Assembly (NCBI RefSeq): GCF_949628265.1
Contig: NC_088786.1
Location: 15,314,001 to 15,378,000, forward strand
Reading direction: 5' to 3'
DNA length: 64,000 nt
Source of the DNA: Cloeon dipterum
Lineage: Eukaryota > Arthropoda > Insecta > Ephemeroptera > Baetidae
Shown in pieces: positions 38,162-51,347 of this stretch. The notes beneath the pieces were generated by a model, which saw only the letters and a program-made list of their open reading frames with translations, searched no databases and had not been told where the DNA came from. Each line of letters starts with the position of its first letter. Position 1 is the stretch's first letter. The position numbers were made by a program, and so were the translations under genes.

Positions 38162-40735
38162 TTATTCGACAATAATTTGTGACCCTTTTACTGGCACGAT
38201 TTGGGTCGCCGGTTTTAATCCATTAATCACAAAATGTCTCTTAAACTGCACACTTTTTCTCCACTTGGCGTCCGTTCCGTGCAGGTAATCCAAAAAGCCA
38301 ATTGAGCCATAGTTCTGGTTGAACTTCAAATGGTGATAATCGTGGAACTCGGGAGATTGGAACCACGGCCAGTGGTACCCTGAGTGGCCATTCAGGGTCT
38401 GGAAGGTGACGTAGGAGAACCAAAACCAGGCCGTTAGAGGGTGGGAGCCCACGATGGCCGGGCCCACAAGTACGGGGCCCACGTTAGCGAGAACGTGCTC
38501 CACGGGGTGGCAGTCGATGGCAATCACTGCAATCGGTGCTGTCCATTGATGATGACGCTTGTGGATCATTTTGTACAGCAAACCGTGGTGAAGAAGCCTA
38601 CCGACGAGAAATTTAATTAATGCCTCGTCATCTTGTATAAAAAAATCAATACATATTTTCGAAGTAATTTAATTTTAAAACTTAAGCTGGAGGTAGCTTG
38701 ACTTTAAGACCATTTCAATGAAAACTTGTAAAATATGAAATATGCCCGGCTCCTTTTATTCTCTTCACACTGATCTTATTATTGAAGGGGGTTCTTACTG
38801 TTAGATAAGTGATTTCTTATAAGTTAAAATTAAATTTCACACTGCAGATGATATTTTTCAAATTATTAGATAAGGTCTTTTTAATAATTTTTAATGTTGT
38901 TAAAATAAGGACAACTTTTAATTTGGACAAATCAAAGCAAATTTTTTCTTAGACAGGCTATTTGAAATTTTGTTTAAATATTAAAGATCAAATTTAGAGC
39001 AAGACATTATTAATTCCTTATCTAGGGGTTGTTTTCGTCAGTTTAATAAAAAAAATACCTGTGGCTATAGTAAAATGCAAATTCGTGGCAGAGTACGAGC
39101 AAAGGAAACTCAATGAGCACTTGAGAAAAGGGCGGCACCCTTTTCAGTTGGTCAAATGTCAAGAGATTGCCCGTATAATCAGCCAGGTAGAAAGCGGCAA
39201 CAGCGGCTGGGAAGGAAACGACAGTCTGGTTGATCAGCACCTGCAGGATTGTGTTTGCTAGTCTTTTGCGGTTCAGGGGCTGGTTTGTTCCTGGCTGAAC
39301 GTTGTAACTTGAGAGCCACCCTGTCAGGTCAAGCAGGATGTAAAAGCTGCCCCACAGCCAATAGACGACCAGCGACACTAAAATTGTGCCTATGCACGGA
39401 TTGATTTATATAGCTGATATCAGTTAATTACATATATGATTTTTTATAACAACCTGTGACTAGAAAGATCATCTGGTCCTGAGGAGTTGAGTATTTTTCC
39501 AATGAGTATTGCCACAGGTTCTCCATTAGGTCTTTCGGAATTTGCAAAACTGAGTATAAGAACCTAAATATGAGAGAAACAAATTATCAGACCAAGAGAA
39601 TAAATTAATCAAACAACACGGAAATGCCCAATCTAATATTCATCAATCATTTTTATTTATAAATAAAAGCATTTTCTTGTATAGCAAGAATTGGAAATCT
39701 GCCAAGGAGAAATTCTTGTCTTATGTAATAAGTGACACACTTCTCTACATTATTGAAATTCAAAGTTGATGAACTGCAAAAATGTGTATTTAGATGCCGG
39801 CGATCCTGCGTTGCGCAACATGGAAAACTTGTAGTTGCTCTGTTAGTTAGTAGTGCGCGCGGTTGATCCAAATTAAAGCAGATCGATCTCGGCGGCGGAT
39901 TAATAGAGGCGCACACTCACCAGCGGAGAGAGTTGCTAATCGCCAGCAAGTGCAGTTCGATAGACAGAAGAGACACCAGCAGTTCAGACAAGGCCACCTG
40001 CCACTGCACTCCTGTCGCTCTCTGACCTGATATGCAATGATGCCCGAGTTATGTTAAAGACGCCCAAATTAACTGTTTATATTCACGGAGAGTATTATAA
40101 AGAATTCGGGTGGAAGATGAAAGTGTGACTTAATACTTAGAAATGATTGTACTTAAATATAGTGCTTGTTATGACAATTTTCTAGGATATGAGCAATTAA
40201 AAAAATAATTATGCACATCGCTTGATAGAATTAACATTTTCAGTAGCAAAAATATTGGGATGTTTTTATATGAAGCAAATTAAAAACAATTAACATTTAA
40301 GCACGGATGGAAGGCATTTTTGGCAGATATTGTACTTATAACTGAAAGTGATATTTAATTGTTGATTTTTTAGACTATATACATTCATTCGTATTAAAAT
40401 TAAAAAAGAAAATCTAAATTAATGAAAATCTCGGCATGGAATTTACTTATAAATAATATAGTTCGTTTTTAATAGTAACAAACTCAAGGAACGCAAGAGA
40501 AAAAAATTTGCGTAAAATAAAAGTTATTTTAGTACGTTAGATGAAAGCAGAAGTTAAATTAAACTCCATCCCAACCGCCATTGAATAACTTGAATATGTA
40601 TATAACCTAAAATTTTTTGTTATTGGGAGCAAATTAACTCATTTTACTGATATTAAAATCGTAACTTAAAATGTGGGAGGCAAAGATTTTTCTAAGAAAG
40701 CTTCTAAAAAGCCGCTTACCTTTCTCACTCGTCAT
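38162..40735 (-). CDS. FAXDC2-like fatty acid hydroxylase, paralogue 1, five exons
   Basis: Exons 40735-40720 (MTSEK), 40026-39921, 39563-39454, 39389-39059 and 38597-38162 join in phase to 332 aa, almost exactly the human FAXDC2 length. It belongs to the membrane di-iron sterol desaturase/fatty acid hydroxylase superfamily. The His motifs are all present: SHRLLHH (about 186-192), HKRHH (200-204), and GYHWPWFQSPEFHDYHH (261-277). Several hydrophobic segments precede them, as expected for an ER membrane enzyme. The substrate is not known from the sequence. The intron between exons 4 and 5 splits the Arg codon in the first His box and is at the same place in paralogue 2 (46047-51347). Candidate AATAAA poly(A) signals follow the stop at 38139-38144. 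Confidence 0.92.
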
Positions 40736-42501
40736 CTTGCAACTACTCACTATACCGTCGACAAGAACGATTAGTGTGTTCTCCACTAGCAAGTGTTTAA
40801 CTGAAAGGAATTACTTCACAGTCTTCCCTCCGATTATACAAGAAAGAGTGGTGCGTGCTATGTTGTGACGCGAAACCGAAAGTGTGGTTCTGCTTCCCAG
40901 AGCAAAATTCGGTCCCCGCTTCTGCACAGAGGCCGGCAATATTCAAAGGCCGCCTTTTCTCACTGAACCGTGCACCCCAGCTGCGGGAGGTGGCTAAAAT
41001 GTGTGAGAAAAATTTCTCTCGGAGAAATTGTCGCGCGAAACATGGTCAACCGCAGGATAAAAATCGCAATTTTACTCTAAAGCCGAAATTGCAGCTCTTT
41101 GAGGAAAGTTGACAAAGCTGCGTGAATCACCTTGACCGCACACGGCGCACACTCGTTGTTTTTGCAGTGCGGTTTAGGAGTGCGCGCAAAATTACTCTTC
41201 CACATCGTTTCCTGCTCTCTAAATCATAAAAAGTCGTAACACAGAGTGACATAATAATATCGGTGAGAGGAGCTCCAGCGATCTCGGAGTAATACATAGT
41301 ATATGCAAATACACTTCAATCCAGTTTTATTAATAACACTGCATGCCACTGCCTGCGGGTGTGACTCTTTTTCAATTACGTTGCTCTAGATTATTCATAA
41401 AATCATAGTACATAGTGCATACACTTTTTGCAAAAAATGCAACTTATTTTTTCAGTATATATTATATGTATATAATATAATAAATAAACACATAATATAT
41501 TATATGTATGTATATAATAATTATTTTCTTTAAATTTTATAATGTTCCGTTTTCAGCTTGTTATAAGAAGTCGTGTCCAGGGAAAATGGTGTGAAAGAAT
41601 AATATATTATGTTTTTATGCACAACGCTTGGGTGCGTTAATTTTTTGTAGTTTTAAAATAATTGTTCTCTTAAAAACATGATCGTCTTGTCAGTGCTTGC
41701 TCGAGTTGCTTGGTTCCATTTATTTTCGACGATCCTTGAAGGAAATTTAACGATATTTTCAAATAAATTAGAAGCTCTGGGTTATCAGTTTTTTAAACTG
41801 AATTATTTTTGCCTTAATGAAATTTCTAATAGCAAAATATTGTTCATCAGGCGTAAAATAAAACAGGAACATAGACGTAGTTTGCACTAGCAATTGCTCG
41901 GCACCGGAAAAGAAAAGAAAAGTGTAGATCTTTAACAATCAGAGCAGTGCTACAAGAAGCGCATTCACTGTTTTCGTAATAATTAATTACAACTTAGCAC
42001 CGTCGCTTCTACAGAAAGAATTTAACGCGTGAGGGGATTTTAATTATTTCAATCGCTCATATCTCGAAAGGAGAAAGGAAATCTGCATTATCTCATAAGA
42101 GTGTTTACGCTTGTGAGCAACAATTTATTTGGCGTCATTCCGCTTAAGAAAATGAGTCAGTTTCTCTGGTTATTAGCGCCTGAGCAATGCGCCAGTTAGG
42201 TTACATGCCATAGCCGGGAGCCGTCATCTGCGAGGGGCACAGAGAGTGCGGCGGGCCGTCGCCTCTGACCGGTTTGTTGATAAACATACCGCGAGCTCCC
42301 ACTTTTTCCTCAAGCATTTAGCCCATCTGCATTTCTACCTTGAGTATAAGTCTCACGTCATTTTTCTAGCGCTTTCGAAGGAAGTTTGTAACAGGTTATT
42401 TTGGACGCAACAGCTCCAGTTAAAATAAAGTCTAAGATATTCAGATGAATATACATTTTTTATTTTTCCAATAGAGTAATGGCTCACATATTATAGCAAA
42501 A

Positions 42502-44240
42502 CTACTTTCTTAAGGTTTTCTGTATCCAATCGAGGAAGAAAGTGACCCTGGCAAAGCCACTGTAGCCATCTATGCAAGTGGGGACGTTTGCAAACGAAGC
42601 CACCCCAATCAAGGTGTATTTTTTGTCAGAGCCCATCACAACGAGTGGACCGCCATCATCACCCTATAATGTTCCATATATAAATGAACCTGCATGATGC
42701 ATAATTATGTAAGTAATTTTGCTATTGCAACAAACGATAGAATTATATTAAATAAGGACCATCATCAAAAAATATAAAAAATATTTACTTCGCAAGTCCC
42801 AGTCAGAGAGGATGTAGATGTACAGATTGAGCCATTATACACATAGTTCAATCCAAGGCTACTGAATTTCGCTTGGCAATCCGCGTTGGCGATCACCGGA
42901 TTGATGGCCCAGTTTAAAACATCGCTGAAATCACCATCTGTAGCGAGTGGTTGGAATAAGTTAAATTGTGCTAATAATTTAATCGTTAATTTCAGCAAAT
43001 GGTCCGCCATTCCTACAAAAGCCTAATATCTAAAAAAATATATTTTTATTAGCTAATTATCACCATTTCTATTTACAAATGGTAAGTATTTTTAATCTAC
43101 TGAAAAGAGATGAAAATTGACACGTTTGGTGCTGTTTTAGTGACAGCGGATATATTCATCCCTACCTTCCTCGAATTGTCCCCAGCCACTCATTATAGCT
43201 TTTTCTCCAACGTAAGTTTTCCTCTTGGCCGATACGCTAGGCAGTTTGATCACAGCAATTGTTGCTGCAAATTAGTGAATGAATATCATTTAAAAATTTA
43301 CATTTCAATCGCTGTACACACCGTTCTTTACAGGCCTCGTAGGAAAAGTGATTCCGATAGGCAACTTAATCATGGCAATATCATTTCTAAGGGAAGTCTC
43401 AGTTGAACTGAAATTTGGATGCCTAAATATATTGGCCGGTGGAATACTGAACACCATAGTCCCTTCGTCAAATTCCTCTCTTTTGGTGGCACCAAGGCGG
43501 ATTGAGAAGTTTCCAGGCCTGAAGAACATTCAAGAAATGTGATAGTCTAATATGCTGACAGAGAGATATTCTAATTTCTACGACTTAATACTTTTATGAT
43601 TTTTCCTACAAAATCTTACAGTTTATGTAAAATAAAAATATTACCCAATGCAATGCCCAGCTGTCAAAATCCATCGAGGTGAGATCAGCGAACCACTACA
43701 CGTAAAGGTGCCGTTGACAAATACAGACACATGCCAAGGAAATTGAGTGTCATTCGCAATTGTTCCATTTATTATCTTGGCAGTGGGCAGATCTGCTCCA
43801 TTAACACTTGCAAGCTGCAATTCGAATATTGAATACAAAATGATTCCCGGCTTGCATTTCAAATTGTTTATTGATATATATGTTCAATAATTTAACGTAA
43901 TATGACACATTGTGTGTTTTCCTATTTCAAATAATCCCATTTCAGTTATTATTGATTTCCATTGGCTCACATTGGTCGCAAGCTAGCGACCTTTCCCAAA
44001 AGTATGAGGTACGAGTCTCTCCTCTTTTTTGTCAGTTCCAACGTTCTTTTCGATACAAACGGCCATTTTCTTTTTCCATAAAAATAATCTCAATTTTTCA
44101 GTTTCTTAATAACGCATATTTTCATCCCAATATTAATTTGAATGCTGATGTAAGAATATGATAAATCCTTAACAAAATAATCGAAATTTTAAGATACTTA
44201 CTTGGAGCAGTGGAAGAAAAAGTACTAGCAAGTGGTTCAT
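42502..44240 (-). CDS. Secreted S1 serine protease homologue with catalytic Ser replaced by Asp, six exons
   Basis: Exons 44240-44202, 43814-43645, 43518-43322, 43264-43166, 42937-42789 and 42663-42502 join in phase to 271 aa. MNHLLVLFLPLLQ is a signal peptide. A short propeptide ends at AK before IINGT (residues 27-31), in place of the usual R-IVGG. The fold is clear: CSGSLISPRWILTAGHC with His67, NDIAMIKLP with Asp116, and SGWGQ. The serine motif, however, reads GDDGGP (219-224), so Asp221 stands at the Ser195 position. With no nucleophile it should be proteolytically inactive, as in the serine protease homologues known in insect immunity, where Gly is the usual substitute. It lies between the two FAXDC2-like genes on the same strand. 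Confidence 0.9.
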
Positions 44241-46046
44241 TGCAATGGCAAAACACTACAAATTGTTTTCTTCATTTTTTGCTACCCCTTATATAGCATT
44301 ATTTCGCATGTATCGTTTTAATGTTGATAGTGCGATGGAAGAATGAACAATACAACGATGCGTTGGCTTAATGCCATATATTATTGTCCATGTGACAACT
44401 TTTGTGCATGCACCCTGATAGCAGAACACTGATTTACAAGAACAAGAACAAGGAAAATTGGCATACTCACAAAGTATGATGAATTTTGCATGAAAATGAG
44501 CAACAGGAATATGACTTTATCAGTTGTCACGGAATTCAAATTTAGTCGACATTTTTAGATAGCACAAAAAAGATAAAACGATTGCTTCTCTGCCGAGGAT
44601 AATTATTTAGGTCACTAACCTTTCAGGTGAAAAGAGAAAATATCATAAGGAAAATTTTACTTTGCTGATAATATGTATGCAAAGTTGCCCTACTGGCCCA
44701 TAACAATAAACAAAGATGAACCTAAACAACTTCAGGAAAACACTTGTTTAATATCAATATTCGATGAATGATAACACATTTTTGCAAACCAAATCGGACT
44801 TGATTAGTGATCTTGAAAAATTACTAGACTTGATGAAATGAACAGTGGTGGGCAGAACAATTAGAAATGCTGATGGTGAGAGCACAGACCAATTCCTTGA
44901 ACACTTTCTATGATCTCAATTTGAACTAATATTCTTATTCTTCATTATTCTGAACCACACAACAGAGTCCCAGTCTGTTGCAGGATATATGTATATGTAA
45001 TTTTATAGTAAGTGAAAAATTACTCCTATCTTTTGACAGTAGAATGGGATAAATATGTAGAGTGGTTATAGGGATAATGGTACGTTTTAATCAAGAGTGT
45101 CAGCGAATTTTTCGCAAGTGAAATAACAAATGTATCATTTTTTCATAAGTGAGATTTTTTAACCATCTGATGGCTTACTTAGGATTAAAAAAACAGGTTG
45201 AAATGCATTTTAGATAAATCAGATAAATCATGGAACCAAATTAGTTTTAAGGTCATATATTAATTTACATTTCCAAACGTGACTGTCATTGGGAAAAGTA
45301 AACGCCATTAATATTTTAAAAAGAATTTGATTTGGATTGGTTCAAATTAGCACACTCTTTTTGTATAAGTAGTAAATTTATTGAAATACGCGTATTTCAT
45401 AAATCTATAGTTACAATAAAATGTTTCCTAAAAGCTATAATTATGTACATTATTGTTTTGATTCAACCTGATTTGATTTTGAGTACATATTTACTAAGTG
45501 CTCTAGCAAAATGCGTTCCGATATACAAATATATGTTTAGGGGTTGAATTATTTTTTTAATCGACTAGTGAAAAAAACATTGATGTCTTGGCGAGTAATA
45601 AAATTCTTTGAAGTCAAATTTCGGTTCATGCGTAAATGTTGCATAAAATCACACAAAAGATTTTAAAATAAAATCAATGCTCCATTTTCTTTTCCATTAA
45701 TAGTATCCGTATCAATTTTGTATGATTTGAGCAATATGGAAGACAAATTTGATAAATATCACAGTTTGATTAACCCAAAAAAATAAGTATGCTTGTGCAT
45801 CAATCGATAACTTTTATGGGAAAGCTTATATCATCACAGTAAACTTAGTACCATAAAATAAAAATAGAAATTAGTATATTTTAGTGGTAGTGTCGCTCGA
45901 CTTCATCTCCTGTAATTACGTAACGCGCTATTTTGCGTATTTCAAACCAATTAACAAGCTCTGAGTGGAGTTACAAGGTAACAATTCTAATGATACGACA
46001 GCATTTTTCAACGCCCAACTGTCTGTGCCTTGGAAAAGGTCGCCAA
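44241..46046. other. Intergenic, nothing recognised
   Basis: AT-rich sequence between the start of the protease homologue and the 3' end of FAXDC2-like paralogue 2. Only short chance open frames were seen (for example 45332-45547). No repeat of the families noted elsewhere was recognised. Confidence 0.6.
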
Positions 46047-49000
46047 TCACTCGCCCTTTCCGTCAGGGATCATATTTCGCACTGGCATCAAGCTGTAGAG
46101 CGAGATGTGCCGCTGCTTGGACTTGGTCTGGCGCCACTGGGCGTCGGTGCCGTGCACGTGATCCAGTAGGCCCATGGCGCCGAAGTTCTGGTTGAACTTG
46201 AAGTGGTGATAGTCGTGGAACTCGGGTGATTGGATGAACGGCAAGTGGTAGCCCGAGTGCGTGTTGATCGTGTGGAAAATCGCGTAGGCAAACCAGAACC
46301 ACGCGGACACGGGATGCGAGCTCAGCAGCGACGGGCCAATGATCACGGGCACCATATTGGACAGAACGTGCTCCAGAGGGTGGGCATACACGGCCATGAT
46401 GCCGATCGGTGCTGTCCATTCGTGGTGCTTCTTGTGGATGTACTTGTAGATCGCCTTATGGTGCAGCAACCTGCGAAGCAAGCCTGCTATGAGTACAGCA
46501 TAATGGCACGCTTTCACTTCCAATGAAGCCCACTTTTGCCGTGTGGCCAACCGACCATTCAGGAGAAAAGGTTGAAAGTTAAATTTTGGAAAATAGTCTG
46601 ACGTTGATAATAAATATCAAATCATGATACATCGAGATATAAAAAAATTACCCACTGATATTTGTGGGGAAAATGTTTAGATATGGTATTCTGCGATTGT
46701 AATTTTCAAAATATCGTTGAACTAGAAACCAGCGAATATTGTTAGCTCGGTTGACGTGAGGTAAAAAGTTTGGAAAATGTATTAGAGATAGAAAGGATCT
46801 CTTAATTATTTCATTTGTCCATACGAATAGTAAAGCTCTTTAGGATGAGTCTCATTAAAATATTTGATCCGCTAAATGTTATAAAAAACGCGAAAAATTG
46901 ACGAAATTCCCGCAAAAAACAATTTTTTACAAGTCAGTGGGTTTCCCCGAAAAAAGCAGGCTTTTGCGAGCCTCTTTTCTATATGCTCATTCATGTATGC
47001 TATAAATTTTCAAATATTGCTTTTAGTATGAATTTAAACAAGAAAAACAAGTATATTATAATTTTAACCATACCTTTCCCTTTTTTAATGTAAGGAAATT
47101 AACCCTCATGGAAGGCATTTTCTGCAATGGAAATCGTGGCTTGTCAAGAAAAGTGAAATTCAACATCTCCCCTCTTTCAAGGATCAGTCCAAGTTTGATT
47201 TCCATTACAGGAAACATTTCCCATTCTTTTTAAGATATACATATATATCTTCGTTGTATTATTTATCATTTTGTGTAATAGAAAATGAGAATAGATGGTC
47301 ATCAACTTCAGATTTTGTGATTTTCATACGAAATGAGGGATATCCAAATGATCGTTGGATATTAAAGAAATTAATTTTGCGTAAGTGACAATTTTTGGAG
47401 CACGCTTCATTAACGCAGGAGAGAAGTGATTAATGAATGAGTGGTGTGTGACTTTGATAATGAGGAAAACAAGTATTTTTAGTTTCTTTAGTAGGAAGCA
47501 ATGCGCACGATGAATTTTAAAACAAACCTGTGGCTATAATAAAATCCAACTTCTTGACAAAAAATGTGGAATGGCAATTCCAGCAAGACTCTATAAAAGG
47601 ATGGAAGGACTCTCAATTGTTCGGGTGTCAGGAGCTTGCCGCTGTTTTGAGTCAGGTAGAAGCCAGCGTAGGCCACCGGGATTCCCACTACAAACTGGTT
47701 AAACAGTACATGGAGCACAGCCTGCAATAAGAAAAATTGGCGGTAATTTTGTGAAATATGATCATTAACTTCATAAATGACGGCTGCTTTATTGCCTGTA
47801 TCAAGACCACACGGAAATCTTATAGTGCAATTATCTGTTTTTTCTCTTTTTTCCTTTGGCTAAAAGCAACAACTCCTTTTATGTAAATATCTGGTTGAAT
47901 AAAAGGTATAAAAAGTTTAACAGGAATGACAAAATTGGGTATGCCGAAGGCCGATATATTTAAAATATAAATTAAGATTTTTTAGTGAAATTAACTTATT
48001 GCAGCTTCCTTGGTGTCTAGCGAGCTGTTGTATTTTCCGCATTTCTACAGAATATCAGACTTCTACAGAAGTTTCCTACTCAGTTAGAATACGGAAAAAA
48101 CATTTCGCTAAATACCAAGGAAGCTGCAACTAATTGTAAAGTTATATGTGCCAAAAAAATAATGCTCCATCAAGAAATTTGAAAAAAAAAACTCCAACGT
48201 TTGGATATTAAGGTTGCAAAAAAATTACTCCTGAGGCCAAAATAATTATGCGGCACTAAAAATAGACAACTAATATAGGACTGTGCTGATGTTTATGAGA
48301 CCGAAAAATAATTGAATATAAACTGGCGCGAATATTTTAGATGGACAAGCATTATATCTATTTACTCGTTTTGTCTGCCATGCTTACTTTTCTGTTTGCA
48401 GCAAATGCTGTTAAGAGAAGATTATGAATATCATATTGAAATTTTCATCCAGAACAAACTTGAGCGTTATTTCATGTAAAAAATATTGTTTTCATAGTGT
48501 TGTGAGTCTGATAAATAAAAATAGTATTTTGTTATTTATTGTAATTAAAATTTTGTCCTATGATTTGATCTCCATGAATTATTGAATTATTTGATGATAT
48601 TAGCAAGTACCTTTGAGAATTTCTCTGAGTTCGGGGGCTGGTTGGTGTCTGGCTGCACTTTGTACTTAGAGAATAAGCCTGACCAGTCGAGGATGCAGTA
48701 GAATCCGCCCCAAATCCAGTAGACGCACAGCGTTACAGCCATGCCTCCATAAATGAAGTAGAATTTCGGATCTATATTGCTGTCCACTATTTGCTGCCAT
48801 TTGAGCTGCCAGAAATCGGAATCAAGACCGAAAACTGTTTGCAGCAACCATGCCAGGGAATTTCGAGCAATCAAAAAGGAAATCAGGATTGCGGCCGTTT
48901 CGTGAAGGTACTCGCTCAAGACCTCTATGAAGAGGCGGCCGCCAGGCCGTGTGTGACCCGGTAACATCAGGTTTGGCCGCGTTTCTTTTTTCAGATCTGG

Positions 49001-51347
49001 AAAATAATAGTTTGAATAGATTTATTTGTTTCACCAGTCAGTTTGATGAATCCGTCTATATTAGTTAGATGACAATATTTTTTTTTTAGTAAATGTACAA
49101 TCTTCCTCAACGTGTGATCTTAATAATTGTAATTTTTCTTCCAATGCTTTATTTTTAAAAAATCCCTCTTACGTTTATTTTGTCCCTGAAAAAAATTGAC
49201 CACGTTCAATAAAATATATACGCGACGAAAAACTCGTCCCATCGACGCCACCATAGCAAGCAGCTCTCGCTTGATTAGCAATCTAAATTATTGGAATTAC
49301 CTATAAAACCCCGCTGTGATTTAATGTAAATGAAGCTGAAAAATGGCGTCAAGGTCGTTCAGCTCTCCAAAGATTTGTGTATGTATACACCCGTGGCGCA
49401 TTTATGCTTTTTTAGTGATAACAAGCTCTGTTATCGTGTTTTTCTTTGATGTACAATGATGGACTTTAGAAACGAACGCATCATTGATAATCTTCACGCG
49501 CACCACAGAACAAGTGCCTATATTGGCCTCAAAGTGTTATCTATAGGTTGGCCGCTTGTGAAGTGACGAACGATGCTTCAGCAGAACTTATAGAGAGGAA
49601 GGATGATTTTTTCACCGGACTTGATTGAGTGACGTTAAATTATAGGTTCATTATTTCACTTATTGTTGAGCTTGCCTTAAGGGAGTGGCTTCGAAGGTGT
49701 CAGAGGGCACAATAAATTATGCATGTGCGTTTATATGGTTTCACTTGTTTAGTGTCTGCGACGCGAAGAAAAACCGGTTTAATGCTGCTTAAGATCACAA
49801 ATAAAATCATTTCCTAATCTCTTATAAACAAAAAGGAAGCGTTTAAATAAATTACCCAAGATCTAACTATTAATTATTATGAAAATATGGAAAATATTCA
49901 AAATTGAAACTCAAGAGATAACCTTGCTCTGTTTCACTTTTCAAAATACGGTGTGTCCCACAAAATGTAAATTTTAGGTTATGTTTAGGATCCCCAATTA
50001 ATCACTCTAATTTGAAAATATTCGTTCTTCGATTCACATTTTGAGATAAATTTTGCTCTCCTAATCCTCTATTCTCTTAAACACCCTTTAAATTTTTGTG
50101 CAAATTATACATCCGGCTATACACTGGATTATATTTTTCAATCTCCATTTTCAAATTATTGATTTTCGTAACGGACCAAATTGGTATGAATATTGTCACT
50201 TAATTCCTCATTTGTTTCAAAGAAAAAATAACAAAAAAACAATCGCTTCCGCAAAATCGGCTCGATTGCGATTTTAAGTGCGGTCTTGTTGCAATCTAGA
50301 TTCGAACACCAAATTTATTGCGATTTCAATGTCAATTGAGCGGTTTACTTGCATAAAACTTCATTGAGCAAAACTGATGTGATGCGTGACAGTGGAAAGA
50401 GAGCGGTGACTAATATGCTAACAGAGAATTGCTCCTAGCGTGTTTGTAATTGTGGATGATGAGGATAACGGCTATCATGAAATCTAATGGTAAAATGCTC
50501 AAGCTATTTACACTCCAGAGAACAAGGTCACGTGGAAAATCAAACTTTAATTATAAAAGCGTTGAATAAACAACATGTTAGGAAATTTTCAAAACAAAAT
50601 GCTGCTTTCAATTTGCTTAGTAACCATATTTTTTCAAGAAATTCTCATCCTACCTAGTATTGAAGTGTCTTGGATTTTAAATTATTGACAAAGGATTTTT
50701 GCTAACGGGCAGTTTATGTGCTAATATATAAGCACATATTGGCATTTCTCTTTGACAGAGTCAAATAATGCTGTTATTCACGTTTATTCCTTCTCAAAGA
50801 GCAAAATGCACTGCTTTATTTGGGCGTTTGCTTGATTACTTTTCTAACCAAAGATCCTTCCACCAAATAAAATGCCAGGATAAGCAATAGCAGAAATTAA
50901 ATTCTTTACTTTTCTTGTAATTATCATTAGTGAAAATTTTGTAAACAATTTTGTTTCTTATTTATTATAATTTCAAAAGTTAAATTTGCTTCTTTGATAT
51001 CGGTTTTTTTTATTTGGCCGGCAAAAAAGAAAAAACTCAATTATATGCTAGACAAAATAATACAGGAATTTACTTTATTGTTATTAAATTAGAAATCCCA
51101 ATGATTGATTCCCATTTTATAATTTGTTTCAAAATATCACAATAATGCATGTGCCTAAATATCTATTTAAAAAAGAAAATTGGTGTGTATTCTCATTTTG
51201 AAGAACAGTCCGCTTTCTAAAAATGACATAAGTCCTATTCAAAGAACAATCAATATCGTACAGTCCAAAATGAGAAAAAACAATCATTACTAAAATTATA
51301 CCGGCGTGCTAACCTGTGGAGGAGCTCTTCTCTTCGGTTCGCTGCAT
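46047..51347 (-). CDS. FAXDC2-like fatty acid hydroxylase, paralogue 2, four exons
   Basis: Exons 51347-51314 (MQRTEEKSSST), 48996-48611, 47721-47528 and 46470-46047 join in phase to 345 aa. The three His boxes are intact: SHRLLHH across the last exon junction, HKKHHEW, and GYHLPFIQSPEFHDYHH, followed by LLDHVHGTDAQW. The last segment is closer to vertebrate FAXDC2 than that of paralogue 1 at several positions (HKKHHEWTAPIG, YAHPLEHVLSNM). The second exon here corresponds to parts of three exons in paralogue 1, and this gene has an intron after NSEKFSK that paralogue 1 lacks, so introns have been gained or lost since duplication. The first exon is assigned by phase and a GTTAGC donor and is less certain than the rest; a start within the second exon would lack support. 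Confidence 0.9.
47997..48132. mobile_element. Foldback/MITE-like element in FAXDC2-like intron
   Basis: About 136 bp are nearly a perfect hairpin. The left arm begins TTATTGCAGCTTCCTTGGTG at 47997 and the right arm is its reverse complement ending at 48132, with pairing over about 50 bp each side (CAGCTTCCTTGG, TAGCGA, TTTTCCG all mirrored). The arms match those at 2404-2890 and 6644-6824. It lies in the intron 47722-48610. A transcribed hairpin could fold, so a small-RNA source cannot be excluded, but the dispersed arms favour a transposon remnant. Confidence 0.6.
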
